Shown here: positions 26,563 through 36,679 of the stretch, piece by piece
How the letters are laid out: every line of letters begins with the position of its first letter
Position numbering within the stretch: the first letter of the stretch is position 1
Origin: CAVXTT01 sp963764685
Lineage (GTDB): Bacteria; Bacteroidota; Ignavibacteria; Ignavibacteriales; Ignavibacteriaceae
Assembly (NCBI GenBank): GCA_963764685.1
Contig: CAVXTT010000020.1
Location: 372,001 to 436,000, forward strand
Length of the DNA: 64,000 nucleotides
Direction of reading: 5' to 3'
Program-made: the position numbers and the translations under genes
Notes under the pieces: generated by a model
Databases searched by the model: none
Seen by the model: the letters and a program-made list of their open reading frames with translations, nothing else
Told to the model about the DNA's origin: nothing

Positions 26563-28529
26563 TGAAAATTGTCTTTCTGTATCTGATTTTATGTTCAGCC
26601 GTTATCTTACCGCAGGATTTCAGCTTTGATGTTGCAGAATATGAAAAAAAGAGTTATGAAAATCATATAATCAATGAAGAAACCTTTTATCCGGGCGACC
26701 CTTCCATTGATATTTTATTCTATAAGCTAAATCTAAACATCACCTGGAGACCCGATTATCTAAAGGGTGAAGTCCTTGTCAGAGCAAAAAATCTTACTGA
26801 GGACCTTTCAGCTATTTTTCTTGACCTTACAGATGAACTTATGGTTGATTCAGTTATTGCTGAGGGGCATCAGACAACCTTTACCCACGAAAATGATAAG
26901 CTCTTTATTGATTTTAATCCAATACTTTCCGGGGAAATATTGAATGTTCTAATCTACTATCAGGGTATTCCGGGCAGTGATGGTTCAGGAAGCTTTACTT
27001 TCGGTGAGCATAATGGAATGCCTGCCATTTTTAATTTGAGTGAACCTTATGGGGCAAAGGACTGGTGGCCTTGTAAAGATACGCCTGCCGACAAAGCCGA
27101 TTCATCAGAAGTATGGCTGACAGTAAGAGATGACCTGACAGCCGTCTCAAACGGAACTCTGGAAGAAGTAATTGAAAATGGTGATACTAAAACTTATAAA
27201 TGGAAGAACCATTATCCCATTGCTCATTATTTGATTTCAGCAGCTATATCAAATTATTCCGAATACAGACAGAATTTCTATTATCCACCGAATATTATTA
27301 TGCCTGTAGTTCATTATATCTATCCCGAGCACCTTGAGATGGTAAAACCTGATCTTGACAGAACTCTGGAAATGCTGAATATATTTTCAGAGCTGTTTGA
27401 TATATATCCTTTTTTGAATGAGAAATACGGTCATGCAGAATTCGGGTGGGGAGGCGGAATGGAGCATCAGACTATCTCTTCAATGGGAGCCTTTAATGAA
27501 AATATCATATCGCACGAATTGGCACATCAATGGTTTGGAGATAAAATTACCTGTCGCGACTGGCACCATATATGGCTGAATGAAGGATTTGCAACTTTTG
27601 CAACCTCCTTATACTACGAAAAAAGTTATGGTGATGAAGCATATAAAAGTTATATTGAAATTCAGATGGCAAATGCAAAGAATGCTGCAGGCTCTTTGTA
27701 TGTTCAGGATATTACTTCTTTTGCCGAAATATTCAGTGGTCCCAGAAGCTACTCCAAGGGAGCAGTTGTCCTTCATATGCTCAGGGGAATAACCGGTGAT
27801 TCTGTATTTTTTAATATATTAAAAACATATGCTGATGATCCGTCAGTAAGTTATGGAACAGCAGTTACTGAGGATTTTCGCGCGATCGCCGAAAGGATTT
27901 ACGGCGGGAGTCTGGAATATTTTTTTAATGAGTGGGTATATGGTGTAAAATATCCGAAATATTTAGCAGGCTGGAATTACAGCAGTATCGAGGGGAATAT
28001 ATACAGAATTAACCTGCACATTGGACAGCAGCTGAATGACACTCCACTTTTTTTTACGATGCCTCTTCAGATAAAGATAAGCACCGGTTTGGGGGATACA
28101 ACAGCTGTTGTATTTAATAACCAGCAGATACAGGATTTTGAGATTATCATTACCGGTAAGCCGATTGACCTTATTGTTGATCCCGAAAATTATGTATTAA
28201 AAGAAATCTTGTATACAAATACCGGAAATGAATACCTTCCTAAAGAATATTCATTGGAACAGAATTATCCAAATCCCTTTAATTCCTCCACAATGATAAA
28301 ATTCTCCATACCAGTAAATAATTTTGGAAATACTCACGTAAAACTTAAATTATTTGATGTCGGCGGGAATGAGATTAACGTTCTTTACGATAATATTCTC
28401 CCCGCAGGGGCTTATACCATACCATTTAACGCTGCCGGTGCGGCAAAAGGTATCAGCAGTGGAGCATACATCTATACCCTGGAGGCAGACGGTAAAATAT
28501 TCAGCAGGAAGATGATGTTTTTGAAGTAA
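26562..28529 (+). CDS. Secreted M1-family aminopeptidase with T9SS sorting domain
   Basis: This 655-residue protein starts inside the stop codon of the nuclease gene (TAATG). A signal peptide ends near LPQ. The M1 catalytic domain has the exopeptidase motif GGMEHQTISS and the zinc site HELAHQWFGDK (about residue 317) followed by NEGFATF. The C-terminus holds EQNYPNPFNSSTMIKFSIP and ends GAYIYTLEADGKIFSRKMMFLK, a type IX secretion signal. The GAMEN motif is altered to GGMEH, which may affect substrate binding. It is an exported peptidase for peptide scavenging. Confidence 0.92.
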   Translation: MKIVFLYLILCSAVILPQDFSFDVAEYEKKSYENHIINEETFYPGDPSIDILFYKLNLNITWRPDYLKGEVLVRAKNLTEDLSAIFLDLTDELMVDSVIAEGHQTTFTHENDKLFIDFNPILSGEILNVLIYYQGIPGSDGSGSFTFGEHNGMPAIFNLSEPYGAKDWWPCKDTPADKADSSEVWLTVRDDLTAVSNGTLEEVIENGDTKTYKWKNHYPIAHYLISAAISNYSEYRQNFYYPPNIIMPVVHYIYPEHLEMVKPDLDRTLEMLNIFSELFDIYPFLNEKYGHAEFGWGGGMEHQTISSMGAFNENIISHELAHQWFGDKITCRDWHHIWLNEGFATFATSLYYEKSYGDEAYKSYIEIQMANAKNAAGSLYVQDITSFAEIFSGPRSYSKGAVVLHMLRGITGDSVFFNILKTYADDPSVSYGTAVTEDFRAIAERIYGGSLEYFFNEWVYGVKYPKYLAGWNYSSIEGNIYRINLHIGQQLNDTPLFFTMPLQIKISTGLGDTTAVVFNNQQIQDFEIIITGKPIDLIVDPENYVLKEILYTNTGNEYLPKEYSLEQNYPNPFNSSTMIKFSIPVNNFGNTHVKLKLFDVGGNEINVLYDNILPAGAYTIPFNAAGAAKGISSGAYIYTLEADGKIFSRKMMFLK

Positions 28530-28613
28530 AAATTTGCTTTCTTCCTCTTCTCAGAGTACATTCCAATGTTAGGGAAGCTCATCTTGACATATAATCCCGT
28601 TTTCTTTAATTTG

Positions 28614-28648
28614 GTACACCACTGCCGAAAGCGGTGGTACTTTTTTTT
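28614..28648 (+). terminator. Rho-independent terminator after the M1 peptidase gene
   Basis: GTAC-A-CCACTGC (28614-28625) pairs with GCGGTGGTAC (28631-28640) with one bulge and one G-T pair, followed by eight T. It separates the peptidase from greA. Confidence 0.85.
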
Positions 28649-28682
28649 AAAAAGCGTTCTTTTAATTATAATATTTAACTAT

Positions 28683-29159
28683 ATGTCTGAAGAGAATTTC
28701 GTTTACGTTACCAAAGAAAGATTAATCGAGCTCGAAAAAGAGCTTCAGGAATTAAAAACCAGTGGACGAAAAGAGATAGCACGAAAAATTGCCGAAGCAA
28801 GATCTCATGGGGATCTTTCGGAGAATGCGGAATACGATGCCGCAAAAGAAGAACAGGGACTGTTCGAGCTGAAGATAAGTAAGCTGGAAAATGTTCTCTC
28901 CCGCGTTAGAATTATTGAAAGTAACCAGTTTGAAGATGGTAAAATACATATCCTCTCTCATGTGTCGATTAAAAATCTGAAGAGTAATAAAATAATAGAG
29001 TATACCCTTGTATCTCCGGAGGAGGCTGATTTCCAATCCGGAAAAATATCTGTTACATCACCTGTAGGGCAGGCGCTCCTTGGAAAAATTGTCGGCGACC
29101 AGGTCAAAGTTAAAGCTCCCGCAGGACTTCTTGAATTCGAAGTATTATCAATTAAATAA
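28683..29159 (+). CDS. greA: Transcription elongation factor GreA
   Basis: I chose the ATG at 28683, giving a 158-residue protein of normal GreA length; longer upstream readings cross the terminator hairpin. The N-terminal coiled coil contains RKIAEARSHGDLSENAEYDAAKEEQ, with the acidic tip that reaches the RNA polymerase active site to stimulate transcript cleavage. The C-terminal FKBP-like domain ends SPVGQALLGKIVGDQVKVKAPAG. It leads a long co-directional gene series. Confidence 0.95.
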   Translation: MSEENFVYVTKERLIELEKELQELKTSGRKEIARKIAEARSHGDLSENAEYDAAKEEQGLFELKISKLENVLSRVRIIESNQFEDGKIHILSHVSIKNLKSNKIIEYTLVSPEEADFQSGKISVTSPVGQALLGKIVGDQVKVKAPAGLLEFEVLSIK

Positions 29160-29167
29160 ATATTAAT

Positions 29168-30256
29168 TTGTCAGATGAATCCTACATACAATTAGCCCTT
29201 GAGATTGCCAAAAAAGGGATCGGAAAGGTTAGCCCAAACCCGCTTGTCGGTGCTGTTATAATAAAGAATGACAGGATTATCGGAGCAGGTTTTCACGAAA
29301 AGTTCGGTGAAAACCACGCAGAGATAAATGCAATTAACTCGGCACGCGAAAGTATTGAAGGCTCAACTCTCTATATAAATCTTGAACCCTGTAGTCATTT
29401 CGGTAAAACCCCTCCCTGCGTTGATAAACTTATCGAGTGTAAAATTAAAAGAGTAGTTATCGGAACTCTTGATATGAACCCGCTTACTTCAGGTAAGGGA
29501 GTAAAGAAATTAAAAAGTGCCGGCATTGATGTAAAGGTTGGCGTACTTGAAAAGGAATGTGTGAAGCTGAATAAAGCTTTCTTCAAATATATAACTAAAA
29601 AAGTACCTTATGTTTCAATTAAAGCCGCACAGACATTAGATGGAAAAATAGCAGACCTTAATGGAGCATCCAGATGGATTTCCTGCTCGCAGTCAAGAAA
29701 GTACGTACACGGTTTAAGGGCGAGATATGATGCTGTATTAGTTGGTTCAGGGACAGTTAAAAAAGATAATCCATCCCTGACGGTACGGCTTGTTGAGGGG
29801 CGTAATCCCAAACGAATAATTTTAGATACAGGTTTAAATCTTAAAACCACTTACAGAATATTTTCAAAAAACACCGACAAGAATCTTATAGTTGTAACTT
29901 CAAAAAACAGTATTAATAAAACCAGAAAGGTTCAAAAGCTAAGGCAGCTTGGAGCACAACTGGTATTTGCTAAAGAAAATGAGTCGGGTCTGCTCGATCT
30001 GAAGAATGTTCTTGAGCAGCTTGCAAAAATTCAGATAGCCTCTGTTCTTGTTGAAGGGGGTACAGAATTAATTACTTCTTTAATAGCTCAGAAGCTTTAC
30101 GACGACATCCTTATTTTTATTAGTCCCAAAGTTCTCGGCGAAGGGAAGTCGGTTACCGGAAACCTGGGCATACGGAGCATCCATAATGCTTTTCAGCTTA
30201 ATATTGAGAATTATCAGAAGATCGGTGACGATTTACTGGTCGAATTAAAGAAATAA
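29168..30256 (+). CDS. ribD: Riboflavin biosynthesis bifunctional deaminase/reductase RibD
   Basis: This 362-residue protein starts at TTG, 8 bases after greA. The N-terminal deaminase domain has SPNPLVGAVI, the zinc motif HAEINAI (residue 50) and PCSHFGKTPPC. The C-terminal reductase domain has KAAQTLDGKIA and SVLVEGGTELITSLI. It carries out the second and third steps of the pyrimidine branch of riboflavin synthesis. ribE follows at once; ribBA and ribH are not in the window. I see no FMN riboswitch, and the 8-base gap leaves no room for one. Confidence 0.94.
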   Translation: MSDESYIQLALEIAKKGIGKVSPNPLVGAVIIKNDRIIGAGFHEKFGENHAEINAINSARESIEGSTLYINLEPCSHFGKTPPCVDKLIECKIKRVVIGTLDMNPLTSGKGVKKLKSAGIDVKVGVLEKECVKLNKAFFKYITKKVPYVSIKAAQTLDGKIADLNGASRWISCSQSRKYVHGLRARYDAVLVGSGTVKKDNPSLTVRLVEGRNPKRIILDTGLNLKTTYRIFSKNTDKNLIVVTSKNSINKTRKVQKLRQLGAQLVFAKENESGLLDLKNVLEQLAKIQIASVLVEGGTELITSLIAQKLYDDILIFISPKVLGEGKSVTGNLGIRSIHNAFQLNIENYQKIGDDLLVELKK

Positions 30257-30324
30257 TATCCTTTCTTAAAACGCCTCCTGCGGAAAATTCACTATTTTTA
30301 ACTTGTAAATTTCAGGAGATAATT

Positions 30325-30936
30325 ATGTTCACCGGTCTGGTTGAAGAAAAAGGTAAATTATTTAAAAAGATAAAAACAGGAGAAGGCTACAGATTAGAAT
30401 TCAAAGCAAAAATAGTTACAGGAGATCTCGGGATTGGAAACAGTATAGCTGTTAATGGATGCTGCCTTACAGTTGTTAATTTAATGGATAATGTATTTTC
30501 AGTTGATGTTATCGAAGAAACATTAATAAAAACAAACCTTGGCAGACTAAAGGAGGGCAGCAGCGTTAATCTTGAAAGACCATTGAAAGCTGATGCCCGG
30601 CTGGGTGGTCATTTTGTACTGGGTCATATTGATACAACCGGAAGAGTAGAGAAAGTTGAAGAGCTTTCCAATAGTCATTTTATGACAATCTCTATGGGCG
30701 GGGAGTTCAGAAAATACCTAATCTTTGTTGGTTCGGTTGCCATCGATGGTGTAAGTATGACGGTTGCCCGTCTTGAAGGGAACACTTTTTCTGTCGGTAT
30801 TATCCCTCATACCTGGCAGGAGACAGTTTTTTCGGATAAGAAACAGGGTGATACTGTTAATCTTGAATTTGACGTTTTGGGTAAGTACGTTGAAAGGATT
30901 ATGGAAATTAAAGCCAATACTGGTAACCAGTTATAA
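30325..30936 (+). CDS. ribE: Riboflavin synthase alpha chain
   Basis: This 203-residue protein has the internally duplicated barrel typical of the enzyme: MFTGLVEEKGK starts copy one, with NGCCLTVVN, and copy two has HFVLGHIDTTGRVE and VAIDGVSMTVARL. It dismutates two lumazines to riboflavin. AGGAG precedes the ATG. It belongs with ribD just upstream. Confidence 0.94.
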   Translation: MFTGLVEEKGKLFKKIKTGEGYRLEFKAKIVTGDLGIGNSIAVNGCCLTVVNLMDNVFSVDVIEETLIKTNLGRLKEGSSVNLERPLKADARLGGHFVLGHIDTTGRVEKVEELSNSHFMTISMGGEFRKYLIFVGSVAIDGVSMTVARLEGNTFSVGIIPHTWQETVFSDKKQGDTVNLEFDVLGKYVERIMEIKANTGNQL

Positions 30937-30945
30937 ATTTATCAA

Positions 30946-32298
30946 ATGAAGAAAACTGAAGAAAAAGTAATCAGATTTATCAGAGATAACCATCTAATCT
31001 CTGAAGGGGAAAAGATATTGATTGCTTTGAGCGGGGGAGCCGACTCAGTTTTCCTTACTTACTTCCTCCGCAAATTCCAAAATAAATATAGGATAACGCT
31101 CGGTGCCCTGCACGTTAATCATATGCTCAGGGGGAAGGCTGCTGCAGAGGACGAACAGTATTGTGAGAAGTTATGTAATGAGCTTGATATAAAATATTAT
31201 AAAGTAAAAAAGAATGCTGCTCAATATGCAATCAGAAAAAAAATATCAGTTGAAGAAGCAGGCAGGATAATTCGTTATAGCATTCTTGAAAGAACAGCCC
31301 GGACGGTAGGTTATTCAAAAATAGCAACCGCACATAACAGTAACGATAATGCTGAAACTGTATTGTTGAATCTTATAAAAGGCACCGGTTTAAGAGGACT
31401 CTCAGGTATACCTGTAATCAGGGGGAAAATAATCCGTCCTATTCTTAATCTCTCACGGGATGAGATCATTCATTACCTCGAACAAAAGAGGATAGAGTAC
31501 AGGACCGACGAAACAAATGCATCTGATATATATGAAAGGAATTTTCTCCGGAATAAGGTAATTCCTCTCATCAAAAGGCTTAATCCTGCGTTCGAAGATG
31601 CTGTGCTGCATACTACTAATATTGTCAAAGAGCACCAGGAACTGATTAGTAAACAAGTTCTGGAACTGATGGAATCCTTTGTCAGGAAATCCGGATCATG
31701 TTTATATATTAATGAAACTGTTAGATCAGCAGGTAACCCTGTTTTAGCCGAAGTTGTTAAAACTGCTCTGGAGAGAAACTTTTCTGTTCAACTATCGTAT
31801 AACGACGTGATTGCCGTGAGCAGTCTGTTCTGGAATAAAAAAGGAAGCAGGGCAGGCCTTATGGATGGGCTTACTGCTTTAAAGGAAAAAAATGAAGTTG
31901 TAATCTTCAGACCTGAAGATGAGGATTTAACTCCTAAGATGATTAGTATAAATCAAAAAATAAAAACAACCGGCAGATCATTTACTATAGAGATAGCCGG
32001 AAAAACCAGCTTCATTTCCAGAAAGGAAGGAGAAGAGTATATTTCAGGAGATGATACCGACGATACCTTCCTGGTAAGGCACTGGCAGAAAGGTGACAGA
32101 TTCTTTCCATTTGGGATGAAAGGATCTAAAAAAGTATCCGATTTTCTGAATGAAAGAAATATTGACACACATCTTAAACATAAGATTCTGGTTCTGACTA
32201 ACCGGGACAGGATCGTATGGGTTATGGGGCTCAGACTTGATAACAGGTTCCGGATAACTGACAACACAAAAAAAGTCTTAAGGCTATGTCTGAAATAA
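30946..32298 (+). CDS. tilS: tRNA(Ile)-lysidine synthase TilS
   Basis: This 450-residue protein has the PP-loop ALSGGADSVFL at residue 29, HVNHMLRGKAAAEDEQYC, and TAHNSNDNAETVLLNLIKGTGLRGLSGI. The C-terminal TilS domain has RHWQKGDRFFPFGMKGSKKVSDFL. It converts the wobble C of the CAT-anticodon tRNA-Ile to lysidine so that it reads AUA. The next gene, hpt, overlaps it by 13 bases; a tilS-hpt-ftsH order is widespread in bacteria. Confidence 0.95.
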   Translation: MKKTEEKVIRFIRDNHLISEGEKILIALSGGADSVFLTYFLRKFQNKYRITLGALHVNHMLRGKAAAEDEQYCEKLCNELDIKYYKVKKNAAQYAIRKKISVEEAGRIIRYSILERTARTVGYSKIATAHNSNDNAETVLLNLIKGTGLRGLSGIPVIRGKIIRPILNLSRDEIIHYLEQKRIEYRTDETNASDIYERNFLRNKVIPLIKRLNPAFEDAVLHTTNIVKEHQELISKQVLELMESFVRKSGSCLYINETVRSAGNPVLAEVVKTALERNFSVQLSYNDVIAVSSLFWNKKGSRAGLMDGLTALKEKNEVVIFRPEDEDLTPKMISINQKIKTTGRSFTIEIAGKTSFISRKEGEEYISGDDTDDTFLVRHWQKGDRFFPFGMKGSKKVSDFLNERNIDTHLKHKILVLTNRDRIVWVMGLRLDNRFRITDNTKKVLRLCLK

Positions 32299-32846
32299 AA
32301 AATTTATCAGAGCAAATCATAATAAATGATGATATTTTCATTCCGTATTTGAGGGAAGGGGATATTCAGAAAAGAATAAATGAATTAGCCATCCGTATAA
32401 TTGAAGATTACCAGGGTAAGGTACCCATATTTATTGGTGTTCTGAATGGGGCCTTCATTTTTATGTCGGATTTGCTGAAAAAAGTAACTATTGATTGTGA
32501 GATTGATTTCTTTAAACTTTCCAGCTATGGTGATGAGAAAATCTCAACCGGACAGGTAAGACTCCTTAAAGAACTTAATTGTGATGTAAACGGAAGAGAT
32601 ATAATAATTGTCGAGGATATTGTAGATACCGGACTTTCGATCAAATTTATAGAAGAACTATTCGAGAGGCATAATCCAATGAGTATGAGGGTTTGCACAC
32701 TGCTCCTGAAGCCCGAAAGTCTTAGATATAAACCGAAAATTGATTATATTGGCTTCAATATTCCGAGTAAGTTCGTAATTGGTTATGGTCTGGACTATGC
32801 CCAAAAGTACAGAAATCTTAAGGATATATATATATTAAGCGAATAA
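32286..32846 (+). CDS. hpt: Hypoxanthine phosphoribosyltransferase
   Basis: This 186-residue protein has IGVLNGAFIFMSDLL and the PRPP-binding loop IIIVEDIVDTGLSI. It salvages hypoxanthine and guanine to IMP and GMP. Its start overlaps the end of tilS and it is followed 18 bases later by ftsH. Its length fits the family. Confidence 0.94.
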   Translation: MSEIKNLSEQIIINDDIFIPYLREGDIQKRINELAIRIIEDYQGKVPIFIGVLNGAFIFMSDLLKKVTIDCEIDFFKLSSYGDEKISTGQVRLLKELNCDVNGRDIIIVEDIVDTGLSIKFIEELFERHNPMSMRVCTLLLKPESLRYKPKIDYIGFNIPSKFVIGYGLDYAQKYRNLKDIYILSE

Positions 32847-32864
32847 CGGAGAAGAATTTTTAGA

Positions 32865-34937
32865 ATGAATTTTAATGACAATAAATGGTTTATGGCAGAT
32901 AATAAACCCCCTATGAAACCTAAGAACAGCGGCGGCGGCTCAAATAAGCCGGATGATAATTTTGACTGGTCGAAGGTGATAAGAATGGTATTTGGCTGGG
33001 GAGCTGTAGTAGTTGCAGCAGTAATCGTAATGCAATTATTCAGAACCGGATCTGCTAATTATGTGGAAATTCCGTACAATCAGTACGAACGCCTAATTAA
33101 TGAAGACAAAATTGCCAAGGCTGTAATTACAAAAGCTGATGTTAATGACTATTATTTCAAAGCTGAACTCAGAGCAGAAGAAAATATTACTATAAATAAC
33201 AAACTTGTGCCCGTAAAAGAAATTTCAGTATACTTACCTGAACCGATCATAAAAGACCAGGAAGCTGTATGGAAACAGAAAGGGATCACCTATTCATTTG
33301 ATAAAGAATCAAGTGAATGGTTGAATATTCTGGTTGGCTTTATTCCTTGGATAATCATCTTTGCTGTCTGGATCGTCATAATGAGACGGATGCAGGGGGG
33401 TGCAGGCGGAACCAGAGGAATCTTCTCTTTCGGTAAGAGTAAAGCTAAAATGATCAGCCAATCAGGCTCTAAAATAACATTCCGTGATGTGGCTGGTGCC
33501 GATGAAGCAAAAATGGAGCTTCAGGAAATAATCGAGTTTCTTAAAGAGCCTACTAAGTTTCAGAAATTAGGAGGTAAAATACCTAAAGGAGTACTTCTTT
33601 TGGGACCTCCCGGAACAGGTAAAACCCTTCTCGCCAGGGCTGTTGCAGGTGAAGCAGGTGTTCCTTTCTTCTCAATCAGCGGTGCCGACTTTGTGGAAAT
33701 GTTTGTTGGTGTTGGTGCAAGCCGGGTAAGAGATCTTTTCGACCAGGGGAAGAAAAATGCACCCTGCATAATCTTTATCGATGAAATAGATGCAGTGGGA
33801 AGACACAGAGGTGCTGGTCTTGGAGGGGGACACGACGAACGTGAACAAACCCTTAATCAACTCCTTGTAGAGATGGATGGATTCGAGCAGAATCTCGGTG
33901 TTATAATAATTGCTGCAACCAACCGTCCTGATGTTCTCGATCCTGCTCTTTTGCGACCTGGAAGATTTGACAGGCAGGTAGTTGTTGACCGTCCTGATGT
34001 TAAGGGAAGAGAGGGAATACTTAAAGTTCACACAAGAAATATCCCTCTTGAGCAGAGTGTAAATCTTGAAGTTCTTGCAAAAGGAACCCCGGGTCTCGCC
34101 GGAGCAGAGCTAGCTAATCTTGTTAATGAGGCTGCACTCCTCGCCGCACGCAAAAATAAGAAACAAGTAGAGATGATTGACTTTGAGGAAGCAAAAGACA
34201 AAGTTATGATGGGTATGGAAAGAAAGAGTCTTATCATCTCTGAAGAAGAAAAGAAGACAACTGCATATCATGAAATAGGACACGTCCTGGTTTCAAGAAT
34301 GCTTCCGGAAGCAGATCCGGTACATAAAGTAACAATCATTCCAAGAGGAAGAGCTCTGGGTGTAACAAGTTATCTTCCTATAGATGAGAAGCATACATAC
34401 TCCAAATCTTACCTTGAGGCTATTATTACATATGCTCTCGGGGGACGCGCCGCCGAAAAACTCATCTTCAATCATTTTACAACCGGCGCTGGTAATGATA
34501 TTGAAAAGGCTACAAACATTGCCAGGAAGATGGTTTGCGAATGGGGAATGAGCGAAAAACTTGGTCCTCTCAGCTATGGTGCCAAAGAGGAAGAAATATT
34601 CCTTGGCAGGGAAATTCAGAAGCACCGCGATTATAGTGAAAAGACAGCTATCGACATCGATGAGGAAATAAGGAGAATAGTCAGCACAGCTATGACAAGA
34701 GCTGAGAGCATACTAGCCGAAAATGTCGAACTGCTTCATAAGCTCTCTATTGAACTTCTTGAACGAGAAATACTTGATTCTGAAGAAATAGACAAGATCA
34801 TCAGAGGTGAAAATCTCCCCCCGATCAGAAAGAACGGAGCTTCGCCGGGAGAAGGGGATGAAATGCCTGATCACGTAAAAAAATTAATGGACCAGAGAAA
34901 ACCGAAGGAACCTGCCCCTAAAAATGATCCAAACTGA
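32865..34937 (+). CDS. ftsH: ATP-dependent zinc metalloprotease FtsH
   Basis: This 690-residue membrane protease has one membrane segment near residues 40-60, a periplasmic domain, and a second membrane segment (WLNILVGFIPWIIIFAVWIV). The AAA domain carries Walker A GPPGTGKT (residue about 246), Walker B IIFIDEIDAVG and the second region of homology (ALLRPGRFDR). The zinc site HEIGH lies at about residue 469. It degrades misfolded membrane proteins and selected regulators. No frame break occurs across the 2.1 kb, in contrast to secA. Confidence 0.96.
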   Translation: MNFNDNKWFMADNKPPMKPKNSGGGSNKPDDNFDWSKVIRMVFGWGAVVVAAVIVMQLFRTGSANYVEIPYNQYERLINEDKIAKAVITKADVNDYYFKAELRAEENITINNKLVPVKEISVYLPEPIIKDQEAVWKQKGITYSFDKESSEWLNILVGFIPWIIIFAVWIVIMRRMQGGAGGTRGIFSFGKSKAKMISQSGSKITFRDVAGADEAKMELQEIIEFLKEPTKFQKLGGKIPKGVLLLGPPGTGKTLLARAVAGEAGVPFFSISGADFVEMFVGVGASRVRDLFDQGKKNAPCIIFIDEIDAVGRHRGAGLGGGHDEREQTLNQLLVEMDGFEQNLGVIIIAATNRPDVLDPALLRPGRFDRQVVVDRPDVKGREGILKVHTRNIPLEQSVNLEVLAKGTPGLAGAELANLVNEAALLAARKNKKQVEMIDFEEAKDKVMMGMERKSLIISEEEKKTTAYHEIGHVLVSRMLPEADPVHKVTIIPRGRALGVTSYLPIDEKHTYSKSYLEAIITYALGGRAAEKLIFNHFTTGAGNDIEKATNIARKMVCEWGMSEKLGPLSYGAKEEEIFLGREIQKHRDYSEKTAIDIDEEIRRIVSTAMTRAESILAENVELLHKLSIELLEREILDSEEIDKIIRGENLPPIRKNGASPGEGDEMPDHVKKLMDQRKPKEPAPKNDPN

Positions 34938-35592
34938 TAATGGAACAATTCATTACAGAGATGAATTAGTAAGAAAACTGATTCATCTCTGCTCTCTCTC
35001 CATCCCCGTAATTTATTATTTTATTCCCAGATCAGATGCAATAATTATAATCTCGGTGCTTACTCTTATTGCTGTGGTCCTTGATGTGTCACGTCATTAT
35101 TTCCCCGGTATAGCCAAAATATTTTACTCCATTTTCGGATTCCTGATGAGGAAGCATGAAATAGACACCAGGAAGAAAAATCTGAACGGAGCAACCTATG
35201 TGCTGATCTCTGCCCTGATAAGTATAATTTTGTTCCCTAAAGTGCTCTTTATTACAGCTTTTACGATACTGATCATAAGCGACTCTATGGCAGCACTTAT
35301 CGGCAGAAAATTCGGCAGACATAAGTTCCTTGCAAAGAGTCTGGAGGGAACTTTGGCATTCTTTATTAGTGCAAGTATAGTGGTTTTTTTCACTCCGAAG
35401 GTTTCCGGGGTGTATAGTGAATATTTAATTGGATTATTTGCAGCCGCTGTCGGTGCTATAGTTGAAAATATCTCTTTCGGCTTTTTTGATGATAATTTGT
35501 CCATACCTGTTTCTGTTGCATTAACAATGTGGATACTTTATTACTTCTATCTACCGCAGCTGCCGCTGATACTACCTGATGTACCAAGATAA
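34924..35592 (+). CDS. Polyprenol/phytol-kinase-like (SEC59/DGK1/VTE5) membrane protein
   Basis: This 222-residue protein has about six membrane segments. The signature stretches are RKLIHLCSLSIPVIYY at the start, a cytoplasmic loop with RKKNLNGATYVLISALI, and DSMAALIGRKFGRHKFLAKSLEGTLAFF, which carry the residues of the CTP-dependent dolichol/phytol/diacylglycerol kinase family. It overlaps ftsH by 14 bases and DUF4837 by a few. The lipid alcohol substrate is not determined. Confidence 0.8.
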   Translation: MIQTDNGTIHYRDELVRKLIHLCSLSIPVIYYFIPRSDAIIIISVLTLIAVVLDVSRHYFPGIAKIFYSIFGFLMRKHEIDTRKKNLNGATYVLISALISIILFPKVLFITAFTILIISDSMAALIGRKFGRHKFLAKSLEGTLAFFISASIVVFFTPKVSGVYSEYLIGLFAAAVGAIVENISFGFFDDNLSIPVSVALTMWILYYFYLPQLPLILPDVPR

Positions 35593-35593
35593 A

Positions 35594-36679
35594 ATGAGTA
35601 AATATTTTCCGGCTGTATTTCTTGCATTACCCCTTCTGCTTTCTGCCTGCGAAGGGAAAATGTCACCATCCTATGGTGGTGAGGATGAGATATATGTTGT
35701 TGCCGATTCTGCTGAGTACCTTCAATTAAAGGACGCCCTTGAAACCACATTTGAAAAAGTAATATATACCCCACAACCGGAAAAGTTATTTACGCTCAAC
35801 AGGGTTCCCATCAACGAACTTGAAGAATATCAGACCAGGAAGAATATTTTAATCATTGCCCCTCTTAACTCCCGTTCAGTTACTTCCGATTTCATCCGGG
35901 CCGTTGTTGATACTTCCGATGAGCTGAAACTTATTTCGGATAAGGACTTTGTTATAACAAGACCCAATCTCTGGGCAAAAGATCAGCTTGTTATGATATT
36001 AGCAGCCCCCACAATTCAGGATATTGAGGACAAGATATTCAATAATGGGGATAACCTCTCCTATGCCTTTCAAAAGATGTCGGACAGCAGGCTTCATCAA
36101 AGTCTCTATAATGCCCGCTATGAGAAAAAAGAAATAGAAGGGAAGCTGCTTAAGAATTATGGCTGGGTTATTTATGTACCCTCGGATTTCAAGCTGGCTC
36201 TTGATAAACCTGAAAATAACATAGTGTGGTTAAAGAGTTCGTCCGGAACCGATATGGAAAGCAGGATATTTATCTACTGGATTGATAAGGCAACACCTGA
36301 GTATCTGAATGAAGATTCTATCCGCGCACTCCGCAACAGGGTTACCGAACGATATTACCGAACTCCTGATGATTCAGGATGTGTAGCCATAGCAGCAGAT
36401 AATTTCACTACCTGCGAGTTCAATTTCAACGAAAAGTATGCATTGTTTACTCAGGGGCTTTGGGATGTGAAAAATAAGGATATGGGGGGTCCCTTTATTA
36501 ATTATACTTTCTTTGATGAGAATACGGGACGCATTTATATGCTCGACGGGTCGGTATTCGCCTCGAAGTACTTAAAAAGAAATTTAATACATCAGCTTGA
36601 TGTAGTGCTTCAGTCATTTATGACCGATGCAGAAATGACCCGCGATAAAAGAGAACAGCTCCTCGACGCAGTAAAATAA
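35594..36679 (+). CDS. DUF4837 family lipoprotein
   Basis: This protein of about 361 residues starts at ATG 35594, giving a lipoprotein signal MSKYFPAVFLALPLLLSAC; an upstream ATG at 35579 would place five odd residues before it. Conserved DUF4837 features are YVVADSAEYLQLKDALETTFEK, YTPQPEKLFTLNRV, WAKDQLVMILAAPT and GLWDVKNKDMGGPFINYTFFD. The family is typical of Bacteroidota and its function is unknown. It ends the greA-ftsH series; the next gene is convergent with no gap. Confidence 0.85.
   Translation: MSKYFPAVFLALPLLLSACEGKMSPSYGGEDEIYVVADSAEYLQLKDALETTFEKVIYTPQPEKLFTLNRVPINELEEYQTRKNILIIAPLNSRSVTSDFIRAVVDTSDELKLISDKDFVITRPNLWAKDQLVMILAAPTIQDIEDKIFNNGDNLSYAFQKMSDSRLHQSLYNARYEKKEIEGKLLKNYGWVIYVPSDFKLALDKPENNIVWLKSSSGTDMESRIFIYWIDKATPEYLNEDSIRALRNRVTERYYRTPDDSGCVAIAADNFTTCEFNFNEKYALFTQGLWDVKNKDMGGPFINYTFFDENTGRIYMLDGSVFASKYLKRNLIHQLDVVLQSFMTDAEMTRDKREQLLDAVK

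Noticed and set aside
28530..28682. greA starting further upstream at 28566
   Set aside because: That reading passes through the terminator hairpin and adds 39 residues with no similarity to GreA; ATG 28683 gives the normal length.
29140..29170. FMN riboswitch before ribD
   Set aside because: Only 8 bases separate greA and ribD and no RFN-like conserved elements are visible.
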